Position numbers and translations under genes: made by a program. Positions 9,331-17,512 of a DNA stretch of 64,000 bases are shown in pieces. The stretch spans positions 1 through 64,000 of the forward strand of contig NZ_BLXY01000011.1 in NCBI RefSeq assembly GCF_014193585.1, read 5' to 3'. The notes beneath the pieces were generated by a model, which did no database searches, was not told the origin of the DNA, and saw only the letters and a program-made list of their open reading frames with translations. Position 1 is the first letter of the stretch. Each line of letters starts with the position of its first letter. This DNA comes from Geomonas paludis. Its GTDB lineage: Bacteria; Desulfobacterota; Desulfuromonadia; Geobacterales; Geobacteraceae.

Positions 9331-11187
9331 TCATGCCAGCTTGTAGCCGCTGACCAGCTGCTGCAGTTTCTGGTTCAGCTCGTAGAGGTTGCGGGCCGCC
9401 GCCTCGATCTGGCGCGATCCTTCCACGTTCTGGTCGCTGGCCTGGTTGATGCTCTGGATGGCGATGGCGATCTGGTCCATGCCGATGGCCTGCTCCTGGG
9501 TCGAGGTCACGATCTGCAGCGTTGCGTTGGAGGATTCCTCGATGCTGGCGGCAAGCTGCCGGATCGATTCGCCGGCCTCGCTGGACTGTTTCACCCCCGC
9601 CTCGACCGCCTTGCTCCCCTGCTCGGTGGCGAGCACCGCGGCGGTGGTCGCCTTCTGGATCTGGCCGATGATGTTCCTGACCTGGGAGGTGGCCTGTTTG
9701 GACTGGGTGGCCAGGTTCTTCACTTCCTGCGCCACCACGGCGAACCCCTTGCCGTGTTCTCCGGCCTTGGCCGCCTCGATGGCCGCGTTGACCGCGAGCA
9801 GGTTGGACTGCTCGGCCAGGTCCGCGACGGTCGCGATGATCTCGCCGATGGCCTGGCTTTGCTCGGAGAGGTTGACGATGCGCTCGGCGATGAAGCCCAT
9901 GCGCTCGTCGATCCCCTGCATGCCGCCGATGGCGCTGTTGACGGATTCGCGGCCGGTGCGGGCGATCTGGGTGGAGCGGTGTGCGCTCTCGTACACCTGG
10001 CGCGACTTCTGCGAGGTGAGGTCGGTGGTCTGGCGGATCTCCTGGACGGTGGCGTTGGTCTCGGAGATGGAGGTGGCGGTCTGGGCCGAACTGGAGGCGA
10101 GCTCGCTCACCGTGGTCATGATTTCAGCGGCGGAGCCGGCCAGCACGTTGACCACCTCGGCGATCTCGACGGTGAGATTCCTGAGGTTGGCGGTCATGGT
10201 CCGGAAGGAGTTGCCCAGCCGGTCCCTGGGGGAGGCGGGGAGCACTTCGATGGTGAGATCGCCGGATGCGATGCGGTCGGCGTTGGCGGCCAGGCTGTTG
10301 AGCGAGGCGACCATGTTGCGCATGGCGGTGCCGAAGACATCCCGCTCGGACAGGGGCACCACGTCGACGTCCAGATCGCCCAGCGCGATGCGGTTGGCGG
10401 TCTCGCCCATGCCGCGCATGGACTGTACCACCTTCCCCATGGCCCTGAGCAACTGGCCCAGTTCGTCGGCGGAGCCGCTGCCGATTTCAACGGAGACGTC
10501 GCCCCGGGAGAGCCGGTCGGCGGCCTGGACCGCATCGGAGAGGGGCCGGGTGATGGAGGCGGTGATGACGAAGGCGATCAGTGCGGCGAGGATGCCGGCA
10601 AGGGCGACCAGGATCGCGGTGATGGCGAAGGTGGAACGCTGGTTGCGCCTGGACTCCTGCGCGAAGGACTCGGCTTTGCCGAAGGAGAACTTGAGCACCT
10701 CGTTGACCTGTGCTTCGATCTTCGTTACGGTTCGGCGCGCGTAGGTCTTGTGGAAGTCGACGGCCTCCTTGACCTTGCCTTGCCGCACCAGTGCGATGGT
10801 CCGGCCCCGGACCTCCTTCCACTGGTCCATGGACTCCTTGATCTGGTCGATCTTGGCCTTGTCGCCGAGGAACTTCTCGCGGGCCAGGGCGAGCTGCTGG
10901 TAGACGATGCGCTCGCAGCTGTCGATGTCGGCGAGAGAGTTTTCCACATCGGTCCGATCGTGGGCGTAGAGCACTACGTCCTTCATGTCGCGGTGCATGC
11001 GCACGATGTTGCTGTCCACCCGGTGGATTGCGTTGGTGACCGTGAAGGGGTGTTCGTAAAACTCGCTCAACAGGTCGCCTTCGGCAGCGATGTTTTTCAG
11101 GGAGAGCCCCCCGATCAGGATCAGGAACAGCACCAGCACGGAGAAGCCGGCGGCCAGTCGGGAACGGATCTTCATATTGCTCAGCAT
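9331..11187 (-). CDS. Methyl-accepting chemotaxis protein with several HAMP domains
   Basis: This 618-residue receptor has a first membrane helix at about residues 12-34. A helical periplasmic domain of roughly 150 residues follows, of four-helix-bundle character, then a second membrane helix (about 190-215). The sequence then contains three successive HAMP-like units, each ending in a GD-hydrophobic motif ([23 protein letters not shown]). The long cytoplasmic signalling hairpin carries the conserved tip ending in [19 protein letters not shown]. It is the only receptor inside the operon and is presumably the dedicated input. ATG 11187 is preceded by AGGGGG. The ligand is unknown. A 151-base spacer with tandem hexamers separates it from the preceding cheW. 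Confidence 0.92.
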   Translation of the reverse strand: MLSNMKIRSRLAAGFSVLVLFLILIGGLSLKNIAAEGDLLSEFYEHPFTVTNAIHRVDSNIVRMHRDMKDVVLYAHDRTDVENSLADIDSCERIVYQQLALAREKFLGDKAKIDQIKESMDQWKEVRGRTIALVRQGKVKEAVDFHKTYARRTVTKIEAQVNEVLKFSFGKAESFAQESRRNQRSTFAITAILVALAGILAALIAFVITASITRPLSDAVQAADRLSRGDVSVEIGSGSADELGQLLRAMGKVVQSMRGMGETANRIALGDLDVDVVPLSERDVFGTAMRNMVASLNSLAANADRIASGDLTIEVLPASPRDRLGNSFRTMTANLRNLTVEIAEVVNVLAGSAAEIMTTVSELASSSAQTATSISETNATVQEIRQTTDLTSQKSRQVYESAHRSTQIARTGRESVNSAIGGMQGIDERMGFIAERIVNLSEQSQAIGEIIATVADLAEQSNLLAVNAAIEAAKAGEHGKGFAVVAQEVKNLATQSKQATSQVRNIIGQIQKATTAAVLATEQGSKAVEAGVKQSSEAGESIRQLAASIEESSNATLQIVTSTQEQAIGMDQIAIAIQSINQASDQNVEGSRQIEAAARNLYELNQKLQQLVSGYKLA

Positions 11188-11203
11188 GGAACCCCCTAGA
11201 AAC

Positions 11204-11331
11204 AGATAAAGATTGAGATTGAGATAAAGATAAAGGAAGCCTCAGCGGCCCGATCTTTATGCATTGTCAAATGCCACGACAATCAATGTTCAACCTGATA
11301 TCAGTCTTAATCTTAGTCTTAGTCTTAATCT
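11204..11331. repeat. Two opposed blocks of five tandem hexamers
   Basis: Positions 11204-11233 hold five hexamers of form AGATWR. Positions 11302-11331 hold five hexamers of form YARTCT, the complementary unit. The blocks could pair as an imperfect stem of about 30 bp with a loop of about 68 bases. A shorter dyad ATTGTC/GACAAT (11263-11268 and 11278-11283) lies in the loop. The element occupies the cheW-mcp spacer inside the operon. Confidence 0.75.
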
Positions 11332-11338
11332 AGTCTTT

Positions 11339-11944
11339 CTACCCCACCTCTTCGTGCACCACCATCCTCGGGTCGCCCAGGATGCGTCCCATGTCCAGCA
11401 GGGCCAGGCGCCCGGCGGTCACCCCGGCGACGAACTCCTCCCTGGGACCGGTGAAGGTGTCGGGAACGGGGAGCAGGTCGCCGGTCGCGACGGTCCTGGT
11501 GCCGACGATGCTGTCGGCGAGGACGCCAAATTCCATACGGTCGTCGCCCACCACGATGACCCGGTTCAGGTCGGAGAGCCCCAGGGCCGGCAGTTCGAAG
11601 AAACGGCGCAGATCGATGATGGAGATGATGCGGCCACGCAGGTTGGTGATCCCCAGCACGAAGGACGGCGCGCAAAAAAGCGGCGTGAAATCGGTGAGCG
11701 GCAGCGTGGCAGCGATGTAGGGGAGCTCGATGGCGTAGCGTTCGCCGGACAGCAGGAACTCCAGGCACTCGATGCCGGTAGCGGCGGCCGTCCCTTCGGG
11801 GCGCCGGCTCAGCTGGCGCGCCCGTTCTTCGAGCTGCGCCTTCTCTCGCTCCGGGTCGCGCGAGGGGGCATCCGCCGCGGCGAAGGCCGCCTCCTGGCGC
11901 TTGAGCAGGGCTGCCCAGTCTATGTTGGAACTCTTCCGCGACAT
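11339..11944 (-). CDS. cheW: CheW-like adaptor
   Basis: This 201-residue adaptor has an N-terminal extension of about 60 charged, helical residues, followed by a single CheW domain. The domain contains the expected strands, for example IECLEFLLSGERYAIEL and a NLRGRIISIIDLRRFF segment. CheW proteins couple receptors to CheA at the membrane. This is the second CheW of the operon and, with its N-terminal extension, it would occupy the WspB or WspD position. It starts at ATG 11944 behind GGAGATGG, 33 bases after the cheR stop. Confidence 0.9.
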   Translation of the reverse strand: MSRKSSNIDWAALLKRQEAAFAAADAPSRDPEREKAQLEERARQLSRRPEGTAAATGIECLEFLLSGERYAIELPYIAATLPLTDFTPLFCAPSFVLGITNLRGRIISIIDLRRFFELPALGLSDLNRVIVVGDDRMEFGVLADSIVGTRTVATGDLLPVPDTFTGPREEFVAGVTAGRLALLDMGRILGDPRMVVHEEVG

Positions 11945-11977
11945 GCGCCATCTCCAGATACGGTACTGCCGCCGGTG

Positions 11978-13432
11978 CTACCTGCGGTTCAAGCCGGCGT
12001 TCATCCCCTTGATCAACTGCGTCAGCAGCCCCGCCGTGATCCCCTCGGCATCGGGGAGGACCTCGGCCGGGTCGTAGCGCTGCAGCAGGCGCAGGGCGTT
12101 GGCGAAACTCTGCTCCGCCTCCCGGAGCTCGCCCCGCTTGCGGCACAGGTTCCCCAGGGCGAAGTAGGCGAGCAGGTAGTCGTGGTCCAGGTAGAGCGCG
12201 CGTTTCAGGGCTGCCTCCGCCGCGGCCCCGTCACCCATCTGTTCCAGGATCATGGAATGCAGGTAATGGGTGTGGGCGTCCAGGCGCTCCAGCAGCAGGG
12301 CCTTTTCGCAGTGCTCGCGCGCCTCCTGGTAGCGACCCAGGTTGGCGTAGCAGCGCGCAGCGAGGGCAAGGTGCTCCGGGAGGTGCGGCGCCAACAGGGC
12401 CAGGCGGGCCGCCTCCTGGTATTGTCCGGCGCGGTACGCGTCCTGTGCCTGCTCGATGCCTCCCGGCACAGGCTCCGCCGGTAAGGAGGAGGCCCCGGCG
12501 GAAAGTCCGGCGGGCGCCGGTGCAGGGGGCGCCGCAGCGACACGCGCGGCCGCAGCCGGTGCCGGCACGGGCGCGGAAGGACGCTGCGCCTTACGGCGCG
12601 GTTCTCCCTTTCTCAGTACCAGGGCGCCGTCGTAGTGATGGCAGCTGAAGCCGCGCAGCTTCTGATGGTCCACCTCGGTGGGGCCGACGAAAAGCCACCC
12701 TCCCGGCTTCAAGGCGGCGTGGAACAATCCCACCGTCGTCTCGATCTGCTCGGGGTGGAAGTAGAGCATCACGTTGCGGCAGAAGATGATGTCCGCGCCG
12801 CTGGTAAACGCGCTGCCCCTGTCCTCGGCCAGGTTCAACTGGCTGAAGTGCACCATGCTGCGGATGCGGGGCACGATCTCGAAGTGGCCTTCCCCGACCG
12901 GAGTGAAGTACTCCATGAGCCATTGCGGGGCGTTGCGGAAGGACCATTTGCCGTACACCCCGCGTTGCGCGCGCTCCAGCGCTTCCTCGTTGATGTCGGT
13001 TCCCAGGAGCGTGACGTTCCACTCGGGGAGATCGTGCAGCAGGCGACTGAGGATGATGGCGATGGAGTAGGGCTCCTCGCCGGTGGAACACCCCGCGCTC
13101 CAGATCTTGAGGGTCTTGCCGCCGCGCCGCCGCGCGGCGATGAGCCCCGGAAGTATATGCCGCTCGAGCACCCGGTAGCTCTTGGGGTCGCGCAGGAAAT
13201 AGGTCTCGCCGATGGTCAGGGCGCCGCAAAGGCTCTTCATCTGTTGCCGGGACAGGGGAGCCGCCATGAGCTGGGACAGGTAGTGGTCCAGGTCCTCGCA
13301 GCCGGCCTCCCGCGCCAGCGTGGTCATCTTCTGTGCCAGGTCCCGCAGTCGCGCCTCGGGAAAGTGCAACCCGGTGTTTCTGCCTACGAACGCCGCGAAG
13401 CTGCGCAGCGCCTGGTGGGGATGCTCGGCCAC
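11978..13432 (-). CDS. cheR: CheR-type methyltransferase with C-terminal TPRs
   Basis: This 484-residue protein has an N-terminal CheR domain (about residues 1-265) with the SAM-binding motif SAGCSTGEEPYSIAI and the NVMLYF motif. It transfers methyl groups from SAM to glutamates of the receptor. A Pro/Ala-rich linker (about 275-315) joins it to a TPR region (about 320-470) that probably mediates protein contacts, as in WspC and FrzF. The start is GTG 13432, one base after the preceding cheW stop, so translation is probably coupled. It works against the CheB encoded downstream. Confidence 0.92.
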   Translation of the reverse strand: MAEHPHQALRSFAAFVGRNTGLHFPEARLRDLAQKMTTLAREAGCEDLDHYLSQLMAAPLSRQQMKSLCGALTIGETYFLRDPKSYRVLERHILPGLIAARRRGGKTLKIWSAGCSTGEEPYSIAIILSRLLHDLPEWNVTLLGTDINEEALERAQRGVYGKWSFRNAPQWLMEYFTPVGEGHFEIVPRIRSMVHFSQLNLAEDRGSAFTSGADIIFCRNVMLYFHPEQIETTVGLFHAALKPGGWLFVGPTEVDHQKLRGFSCHHYDGALVLRKGEPRRKAQRPSAPVPAPAAAARVAAAPPAPAPAGLSAGASSLPAEPVPGGIEQAQDAYRAGQYQEAARLALLAPHLPEHLALAARCYANLGRYQEAREHCEKALLLERLDAHTHYLHSMILEQMGDGAAAEAALKRALYLDHDYLLAYFALGNLCRKRGELREAEQSFANALRLLQRYDPAEVLPDAEGITAGLLTQLIKGMNAGLNRR

Positions 13433-13433
13433 G

Positions 13434-13889
13434 CTACACCTGCTCCAGCGCCGCCTGAATCTGCGCCTGTTCGTCGGGGAAGAGCAGGGTGTCCAGGTCG
13501 TGGATCAGCACCAGCCCCTCGGCGGTCCGGGTCACCCCCGCCAGGAACTGGGTCCCGGCGACGATCTCGTCCGCTGCAACCGGTTCCCCGGCCGACTGGT
13601 CGCAGACCCCTTCGGCCGTGTCGACGTGGAGCGCGAGGGTGAACTTGCCGGTGCGGGCGACGACGAACTGGTCTTCGCAGCCGATGCTCCGCTCGGGCAG
13701 GCCGAAGCGTCTCCTCAGATTTATGACGGGAATGACCTCCCCCTGCAGGTCCAGAATGCCGAGTACGACGTCCGGGGCATGGGGAATCGTGGTGAGTGCC
13801 GCCGCCCTGATGACCCTGGTGACCTGTTCCAGTCTCAAGGCGTAGCGTGTGCCGTCGAGGGCGAAGATGAGTAGGTGGATCGTGTCTAT
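13434..13889 (-). CDS. cheW: CheW-like adaptor with an apparent AUA start
   Basis: This single-domain CheW of about 151 residues is the first gene of the operon. The first conventional start in this frame is TTG 13838, which would remove the first beta strand and the family-typical LLIFALDGTRYAL segment. That segment is encoded in frame upstream of the TTG, and an in-frame TGA blocks the frame at about 13911. The only reasonable initiation site is ATA 13889, preceded by GGAG with seven bases spacing. The alternative is a one-base frame error after an upstream ATG (13902), giving MEKN followed by the same domain. The domain itself looks intact. CheW links receptor and CheA. The call is firm; the start is not. 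Confidence 0.85.
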   Translation of the reverse strand: MDTIHLLIFALDGTRYALRLEQVTRVIRAAALTTIPHAPDVVLGILDLQGEVIPVINLRRRFGLPERSIGCEDQFVVARTGKFTLALHVDTAEGVCDQSAGEPVAADEIVAGTQFLAGVTRTAEGLVLIHDLDTLLFPDEQAQIQAALEQV

Positions 13890-13925
13890 CGTTCTTCTCC
13901 ATGTGCGACATCAATACGGCGCTCT

Positions 13926-13954
13926 AATTTACCGCGGGCTTGGTTTCTATTCAA
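13926..13954 (-). promoter_or_regulatory. Candidate sigma-70 promoter of the chemosensory operon
   Basis: On the minus strand TTGAAT (13949-13954) and TAAATT (13926-13931) are separated by 17 bases. The predicted start of transcription would be about 30 bases before the proposed cheW initiation site. Each hexamer is an imperfect match to consensus. Confidence 0.4.
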
Positions 13955-14081
13955 GCGGATTGTTGCGATTTTATGACTGATCTTGTGATTTTTTGCAATC
14001 AGCTCTTCTCGATGGAGCAGTGACCGGGAAAGTTACTGCTTCGAGGCGCGATCGTGAGGATGCGACGGGTGGAAGAAATAG

Positions 14082-14103
14082 TGTCACCGGTGTCATTGTG
14101 ACA
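14082..14103. promoter_or_regulatory. Dyad TGTCAC-N10-GTGACA
   Basis: A perfect six-base inverted repeat (14082-14087 and 14098-14103), with a further TGTCA inside, lies in the gap between acpH and the chemosensory operon. It has the form of a dimer binding site. No regulator is assigned. The remainder of 13955-14173 shows nothing else recognisable. Confidence 0.3.
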
Positions 14104-14173
14104 ATCCGGGACCACGTTGGAACAAAGTGTCTCCCTCTGCTGACTATAGCAAAGGTGCAACGGCATGCCTGTG

Positions 14174-14752
14174 TCAGTCCTGCAAAAATTGGGTCGAATG
14201 CCGGGCAGCATCGGGGAGAAATTGCAGGAAATCCTCTTGCAATGCGTGGTAGTTGCGGGTAAGCTCCCTGCCGCCGCCGGCCAGGGGATTGATACGCGGC
14301 ACGCGTCTGGACATGCGCTGCAGCGCATCGGCAATGCCGTCGGTGGAAAGGTAGGAGGGGATCATGTCCTCGAAGATGACCGGGACCAGCCTCTGTAGCC
14401 GTTCCGGCAGCAGGGCGCGGTTCCCCTCTACGATTTTCCTGACCCGGCGGAGGTAGACCGGCAGCGGTTCCTCGTGCCACTGCCGCCATGCGCTGGCGAG
14501 AAAATGATCGTAGTACAGGTCGACGAGGATGCCGCGGTACAGGCCGAATTCGGGCGCGATGCGCAGGCGGCTGGCGGTGAAGGCGGGATGCCCCTGGGCG
14601 AAGGAATCGATGCGCCGGTGCAGCGCCAGGCCCCGGCCCAGGCGCTCGGGGAAGCGGCCGGCGAGCGGCCCCTTGACGAAGTCGCCCATGAAGTTGCCGG
14701 TGAGGATGGCGGGGTCGTCCCCGGAGAGGTAGAGATGGAAGAGGTAGTTCAT
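14174..14752 (-). CDS. acpH: Acyl carrier protein phosphodiesterase-like (DUF479)
   Basis: This 192-residue protein resembles AcpH, which hydrolyses holo-ACP to release the 4'-phosphopantetheine group. The N-terminus MNYLFHLYLSGDDP and the GNFMGDFVKG segment are typical. So are the dispersed acidic and histidine residues of an HD-like metal site (LHRRIDSF, DLYYDHFLA). ATG 14752 is preferred over 14770 because it gives the conserved N-terminus exactly. The gene is divergent from the ADP-ribosylglycohydrolase gene, with 47 bases between the two starts. It has no functional link to the chemosensory genes that can be seen. Confidence 0.82.
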   Translation of the reverse strand: MNYLFHLYLSGDDPAILTGNFMGDFVKGPLAGRFPERLGRGLALHRRIDSFAQGHPAFTASRLRIAPEFGLYRGILVDLYYDHFLASAWRQWHEEPLPVYLRRVRKIVEGNRALLPERLQRLVPVIFEDMIPSYLSTDGIADALQRMSRRVPRINPLAGGGRELTRNYHALQEDFLQFLPDAARHSTQFLQD

Positions 14753-14799
14753 GGCAGATGATGATACCAAAACCCAGGCAGGAGGGGTAGGGGGGTGAC

Positions 14800-15582
14800 A
14801 TGCTCGGCGCTCTGACCGGCGACATCGTCGGATCCATCTACGAGTGGGACAACATCAAGACCACCGTTTTCCCGCTGTTCCAGGACCGCTGCCGGTTCAC
14901 CGACGACACCGTGCTCACCGTGGCGCTTGCCGACGCGATCATGAGCGGCGAGCCCTACCCACAGGTGATGCGGCGCTACTACCGCAGGTATCCCGATGCC
15001 GGGTACGGCAAGAACTTCGCGCGCTGGGCGGCAGATGACCATGCCGCGCCCTATGACAGCTGGGGCAACGGTTCGGCGATGCGTATCGCGCCTGCGGCCT
15101 GGGCCTTCGATTCCCTGGACGAGGTGCTGAAAAAAGCCGAGGAGTACTCGCTTCCCACGCACGGGCACCCGGAGGGGGTGCGCGGGGCGCAGGCCGCGGC
15201 GGCGGCGATCTACCTCGGACGCAGCGGCGCCGGCAAGGAGGAGATGCGCAGTTTCATCGCCGGGCGCTTCGGGTATGACCTGTCGCTTGGTTGCGACGAC
15301 ATCCGTCCCGATTACCGCTTCGACGTCTCCTGCCAGGGGACGCTCCCCCAGGCGCTGGCCGCCTTCTTCGATTCGACCGATTTCGAGAGCGCCCTGCGGC
15401 TGGCCGTCTCGCTGGGAGGCGATTCCGACACCCTGGCCTGCATCACCGGCGCCATTGCCCAGGCCTTTTACGGCGGGGTCCCGGCTCATATCGCGCAGAG
15501 CGCGCTTGGTTTTCTGGATGAACCGCTGAGAAGGGTGACCTTGGAGTTCGAGGGGCGTTTTGTGGTGAGGAGGAGTTTATGA
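14800..15582 (+). CDS. ADP-ribosylglycohydrolase family protein
   Basis: This 260-residue protein belongs to the DraG/ADP-ribosylglycohydrolase family, which removes ADP-ribose from modified proteins or small molecules using two metal ions. The N-terminal GALTGDIVGS, the metal-binding FTDDTVLT and the C-terminal GGDSDTLACITG motifs are all present, so the metal site looks complete. The length suits a short single-domain member. No nitrogenase or DraT gene is nearby, so a classical nitrogenase-regulating role is not supported. The substrate is unknown. The stop codon is directly followed by a REPIN-like element. Confidence 0.85.
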   Translation: MLGALTGDIVGSIYEWDNIKTTVFPLFQDRCRFTDDTVLTVALADAIMSGEPYPQVMRRYYRRYPDAGYGKNFARWAADDHAAPYDSWGNGSAMRIAPAAWAFDSLDEVLKKAEEYSLPTHGHPEGVRGAQAAAAAIYLGRSGAGKEEMRSFIAGRFGYDLSLGCDDIRPDYRFDVSCQGTLPQALAAFFDSTDFESALRLAVSLGGDSDTLACITGAIAQAFYGGVPAHIAQSALGFLDEPLRRVTLEFEGRFVVRRSL

Positions 15583-15586
15583 GGGA

Positions 15587-15690
15587 GGGGACTGGCTCCG
15601 CCAGGTGCCTGTCCCCTTGGCGTTTGGAAAGCTGGCTGAGCTGAAAGGAGCGTGCCGCTAAAGGGACAGGCACCTGACGGAGCCAGTCCC
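15587..15690. repeat. REPIN-like element, copy A
   Basis: Left arm 15587-15616 and inverted right arm 15663-15690 each form an imperfect hairpin (GGGACWGGC pairing with GCCAGTCCC). The 46-base spacer contains GGCTGAGCTGAAAGGAGCG, shared with the other copies. It sits exactly between two convergent genes and could act as a bidirectional terminator. Confidence 0.85.
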
Positions 15691-15691
15691 T

Positions 15692-15916
15692 TTAGCCGTG
15701 TTCCAGGTTCCATTTGTCCATGGCGGTGCGGTAGTCGTCCTGCATCTCTTCGAGGATGCCGTAGGCATCAGTTGCCTGCGCGGGTTCCGGACTTGGGAGG
15801 GGCGCCTGCACTTCCTCCACTTCCTCGATGCACGCTTCCGGAAGGATGGAGGCCAGCATCTCCATGATCTGCTGCAGCCGGTCCAGCACCTCTTTCTTGA
15901 AGGTCTCGTCGTCCAT
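15692..15916 (-). CDS. Small acidic hypothetical protein
   Basis: This is a 74-residue acidic protein beginning MDDETFKKEVLDRLQQIMEM. A helical N-terminal third is followed by a Pro/Glu-rich middle and an ending MDKWNLEHG. It has no signal peptide or membrane segment. ATG 15916 is chosen over 15922 because GGGGA then has normal spacing. The TAA stop touches the edge of a REPIN-like element. Codon use matches the neighbours, which supports a real gene. The function is not recognised. Confidence 0.6.
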   Translation of the reverse strand: MDDETFKKEVLDRLQQIMEMLASILPEACIEEVEEVQAPLPSPEPAQATDAYGILEEMQDDYRTAMDKWNLEHG

Positions 15917-16016
15917 GGTCATCCCCGGTCCAGGCCCTGCCTGCCTTCGGCAGGGGTGCAGCGCCCCTTGGTTTATTGACGGGAACGATTATACCGTAGC
16001 AACGGCAACCATCCAG

Positions 16017-16589
16017 TTACTTCATCAACTGCTTGCCGATCTCGAATCCCTGGCCGACTATCTCGCCCAGACCATAATAGACGCGGTTGGTCGGGCTGTA
16101 GATAAGCGGCTGCACCTTGGCGGGATCAGGGAGCCTCTTGGCGTCGAGAACGGATTCGTCCGCCTTCACATCGACGATCTCCCCGATGAACTGGGTATGG
16201 ACGCCGACTTCCACGGTTTGCAGCAGGCGGCATTCTATGACCAGCGGGAATTCAGCGACGTAGGGTGCATCGACCAGGTCGCTCTTCACGGCGGTGAGGC
16301 CAGCCTTGGCGAACTTGTCCTCGTTCCTGCCCGAAGCGATGCCGGCATAGTCGGCGGCAACGGCGAACTGCTGCGACGGGATGTTGACGGTGAAGGCGCC
16401 GCGCTTGAGGATGGCGTCGTAGCTGTGGCGAGCCTTGCGCAGGGAGATGGTGACCGAGGCCGGATCGGAACAGCAGACGCCGCCCCAGGCAACGGTGGCC
16501 AGGTTCGCTTTACCAGCTATATCGTACGTTCCGACGAGCCATACCGGGGTCGGCATGGCATGGGGGCCTTTGCCCACGCTCTTTTTCAT
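16017..16589 (-). CDS. Flavin reductase-like / flavoredoxin family protein
   Basis: This 190-residue protein belongs to the flavin reductase-like, FMN-binding split-barrel family (flavoredoxin group). Recognisable parts are an N-terminal PTPVWLVGTYD segment, the CCSDPASVTISLRKARHSYD flavin-contact region and GAFTVNIPS. Such proteins bind FMN and carry out NAD(P)H- or ferredoxin-linked electron transfer. The start ATG 16589 is behind AGGAGA. It lies directly downstream of a tautomerase gene on the same strand (15-base gap after that gene's stop), so the two probably form an operon. The electron partner and substrate are not visible. Confidence 0.8.
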   Translation of the reverse strand: MKKSVGKGPHAMPTPVWLVGTYDIAGKANLATVAWGGVCCSDPASVTISLRKARHSYDAILKRGAFTVNIPSQQFAVAADYAGIASGRNEDKFAKAGLTAVKSDLVDAPYVAEFPLVIECRLLQTVEVGVHTQFIGEIVDVKADESVLDAKRLPDPAKVQPLIYSPTNRVYYGLGEIVGQGFEIGKQLMK

Positions 16590-16604
16590 ATGTTCTCCTG
16601 TGCC

Positions 16605-16796
16605 TTACTTGAGGATGTCGGACAGCAGTTTGCCGCCCACGCCGATGTTCTCGCGCTCCATCTCCTTGATGAACACGATGAACTTATCCGCGGGAATCTG
16701 GGTGACGGTGCTGGCCGCTTCGGTCAGAGCCTGCACCAGTTGGCCTTTTTTCTCTTTGTCCTCGATGGTGCCGAGGTCGATGGTGATGACGGGCAT
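16605..16796 (-). CDS. 4-oxalocrotonate tautomerase family protein
   Basis: This 63-residue protein begins MPVITIDLG, so removal of Met exposes the catalytic Pro1 of the tautomerase superfamily. The size fits the small single-domain 4-OT/DmpI group that assembles as hexamers. ATG 16796 is preferred to an in-frame TTG six bases upstream, because only this start puts proline second, and AGGAG is six bases before it. It shares an operon with the flavin reductase-like gene. No aromatic degradation genes are near, so the physiological substrate is unknown. Confidence 0.85.
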   Translation of the reverse strand: MPVITIDLGTIEDKEKKGQLVQALTEAASTVTQIPADKFIVFIKEMERENIGVGGKLLSDILK

Positions 16797-17010
16797 GTTC
16801 AACTCTCCTTGTGGCGGATGTTGTGTTTAAAGGGGGCCAATGTAGCAAAAAATAGCGGTGACATCAACCGCGAGGACCTCTTATCGCTAATTGCACGATG
16901 CCCGGCAAGTATTACCCGCACAGGTAAGTATCCGTGTTGTGATTCAACGTGCAGACGAGTTTCCTTGGGGGGCTGCGACAGGCATGGTATATTCACGGAA
17001 TTCCAGTAAA

Positions 17011-17039
17011 GGGGACAGGCACCTGCGGAGCCAGTCCCC
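17011..17039. repeat. REP single arm of the REPIN family
   Basis: One palindromic arm (GGGGACAGGC...GCCAGTCCCC) without a partner lies just upstream of the GGQ protein gene. It is the only solitary copy in the window. Confidence 0.8.
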
Positions 17040-17065
17040 CTCGCGATAACAGTAGGAAGAGGAAA

Positions 17066-17389
17066 ATGGTAGAGATAAAGGAATCAGAAATAAAGGTGGA
17101 ATTTTACCGCGCGTCGGGTCCGGGAGGGCAGCATCGCAACACGACCGACTCCGCCGTGCGCATCCGGCACCTGCCGACGGGGATCGTGGCCCAGGCCAGC
17201 GAAAGCCGGTCGCAGGCGCAGAACCGGGAAATGGCGCTGCAGCGTCTGGCAGAACTGCTGCGCAGGCGCGAGCAGAAAAGGAAGAAGCGCATCGCCACCA
17301 AGGTGCCGCGCGGCGCCAAGGAGAGGCGGTTGTCGGATAAGAAGGCGGTGTCGGAGCGGAAAAAGCAAAGGTCCAAGTCGATTGAGTAA
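17066..17389 (+). CDS. GGQ-domain peptide chain release factor-like protein
   Basis: This 107-residue protein has the class I release-factor catalytic motif in GPGGQHRN (about residues 17-24), which hydrolyses peptidyl-tRNA on the ribosome. The C-terminal third is very rich in Lys and Arg ([14 protein letters not shown] and on). In ArfB/YaeJ-type rescue factors such a tail enters the mRNA channel. It lacks the stop-codon recognition domain of RF1/RF2 and is somewhat shorter than ArfB. ATG 17066 follows GGAAGAGGA. It may be a ribosome rescue hydrolase or an RF-H-like factor; the family call is firm, the exact role is inference. Confidence 0.82.
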   Translation: MVEIKESEIKVEFYRASGPGGQHRNTTDSAVRIRHLPTGIVAQASESRSQAQNREMALQRLAELLRRREQKRKKRIATKVPRGAKERRLSDKKAVSERKKQRSKSIE

Positions 17390-17420
17390 ATAACGGTGAG
17401 CTCGGCTGGCTGCCGGGAGA

Positions 17421-17447
17421 AGCAAATCCCCCCTGTCCCCCCTTCGC
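17421..17447. repeat. C-rich repeat (AGCAAATCCCCCC family)
   Basis: AGCAAATCCCCCCTGTCCCC is found here and, nearly identical, at 21919. It lies in the 286-base gap between the GGQ gene and the LysR gene. Confidence 0.55.
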
Positions 17448-17512
17448 TAAGGTTCATCCGGGAATTCCGGGGAAAAGCCCGAGGCTGATCTCCCCCTCCC
17501 TTGAGTTGATCT

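Noticed and set aside
8209..11199. Plus-strand open frame of 996 codons across cheA and mcp
   Set aside because: It covers two well-identified genes on the opposite strand, and its translation is Gly/Leu/Asp-rich without domains.
11262..11284. Sigma-54-like TGGCAT...TGCAT on the minus strand before mcp
   Set aside because: Spacing is one base too long, and the site lies in the loop of the hexamer element.
13384..13914. Frame of 176 codons starting near the cheW ATG at 13902
   Set aside because: It runs out of frame with the CheW domain and gives an Arg/His-rich sequence. Only the first four codons matter, as a possible frameshifted start.
15443..15713. Short open frames inside REPIN-like elements (also near 21771, 23185, 38574 and 60633)
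   Set aside because: They repeat the same peptide (PVPLA...) because the DNA is a repeat; there is no ribosome-binding site.
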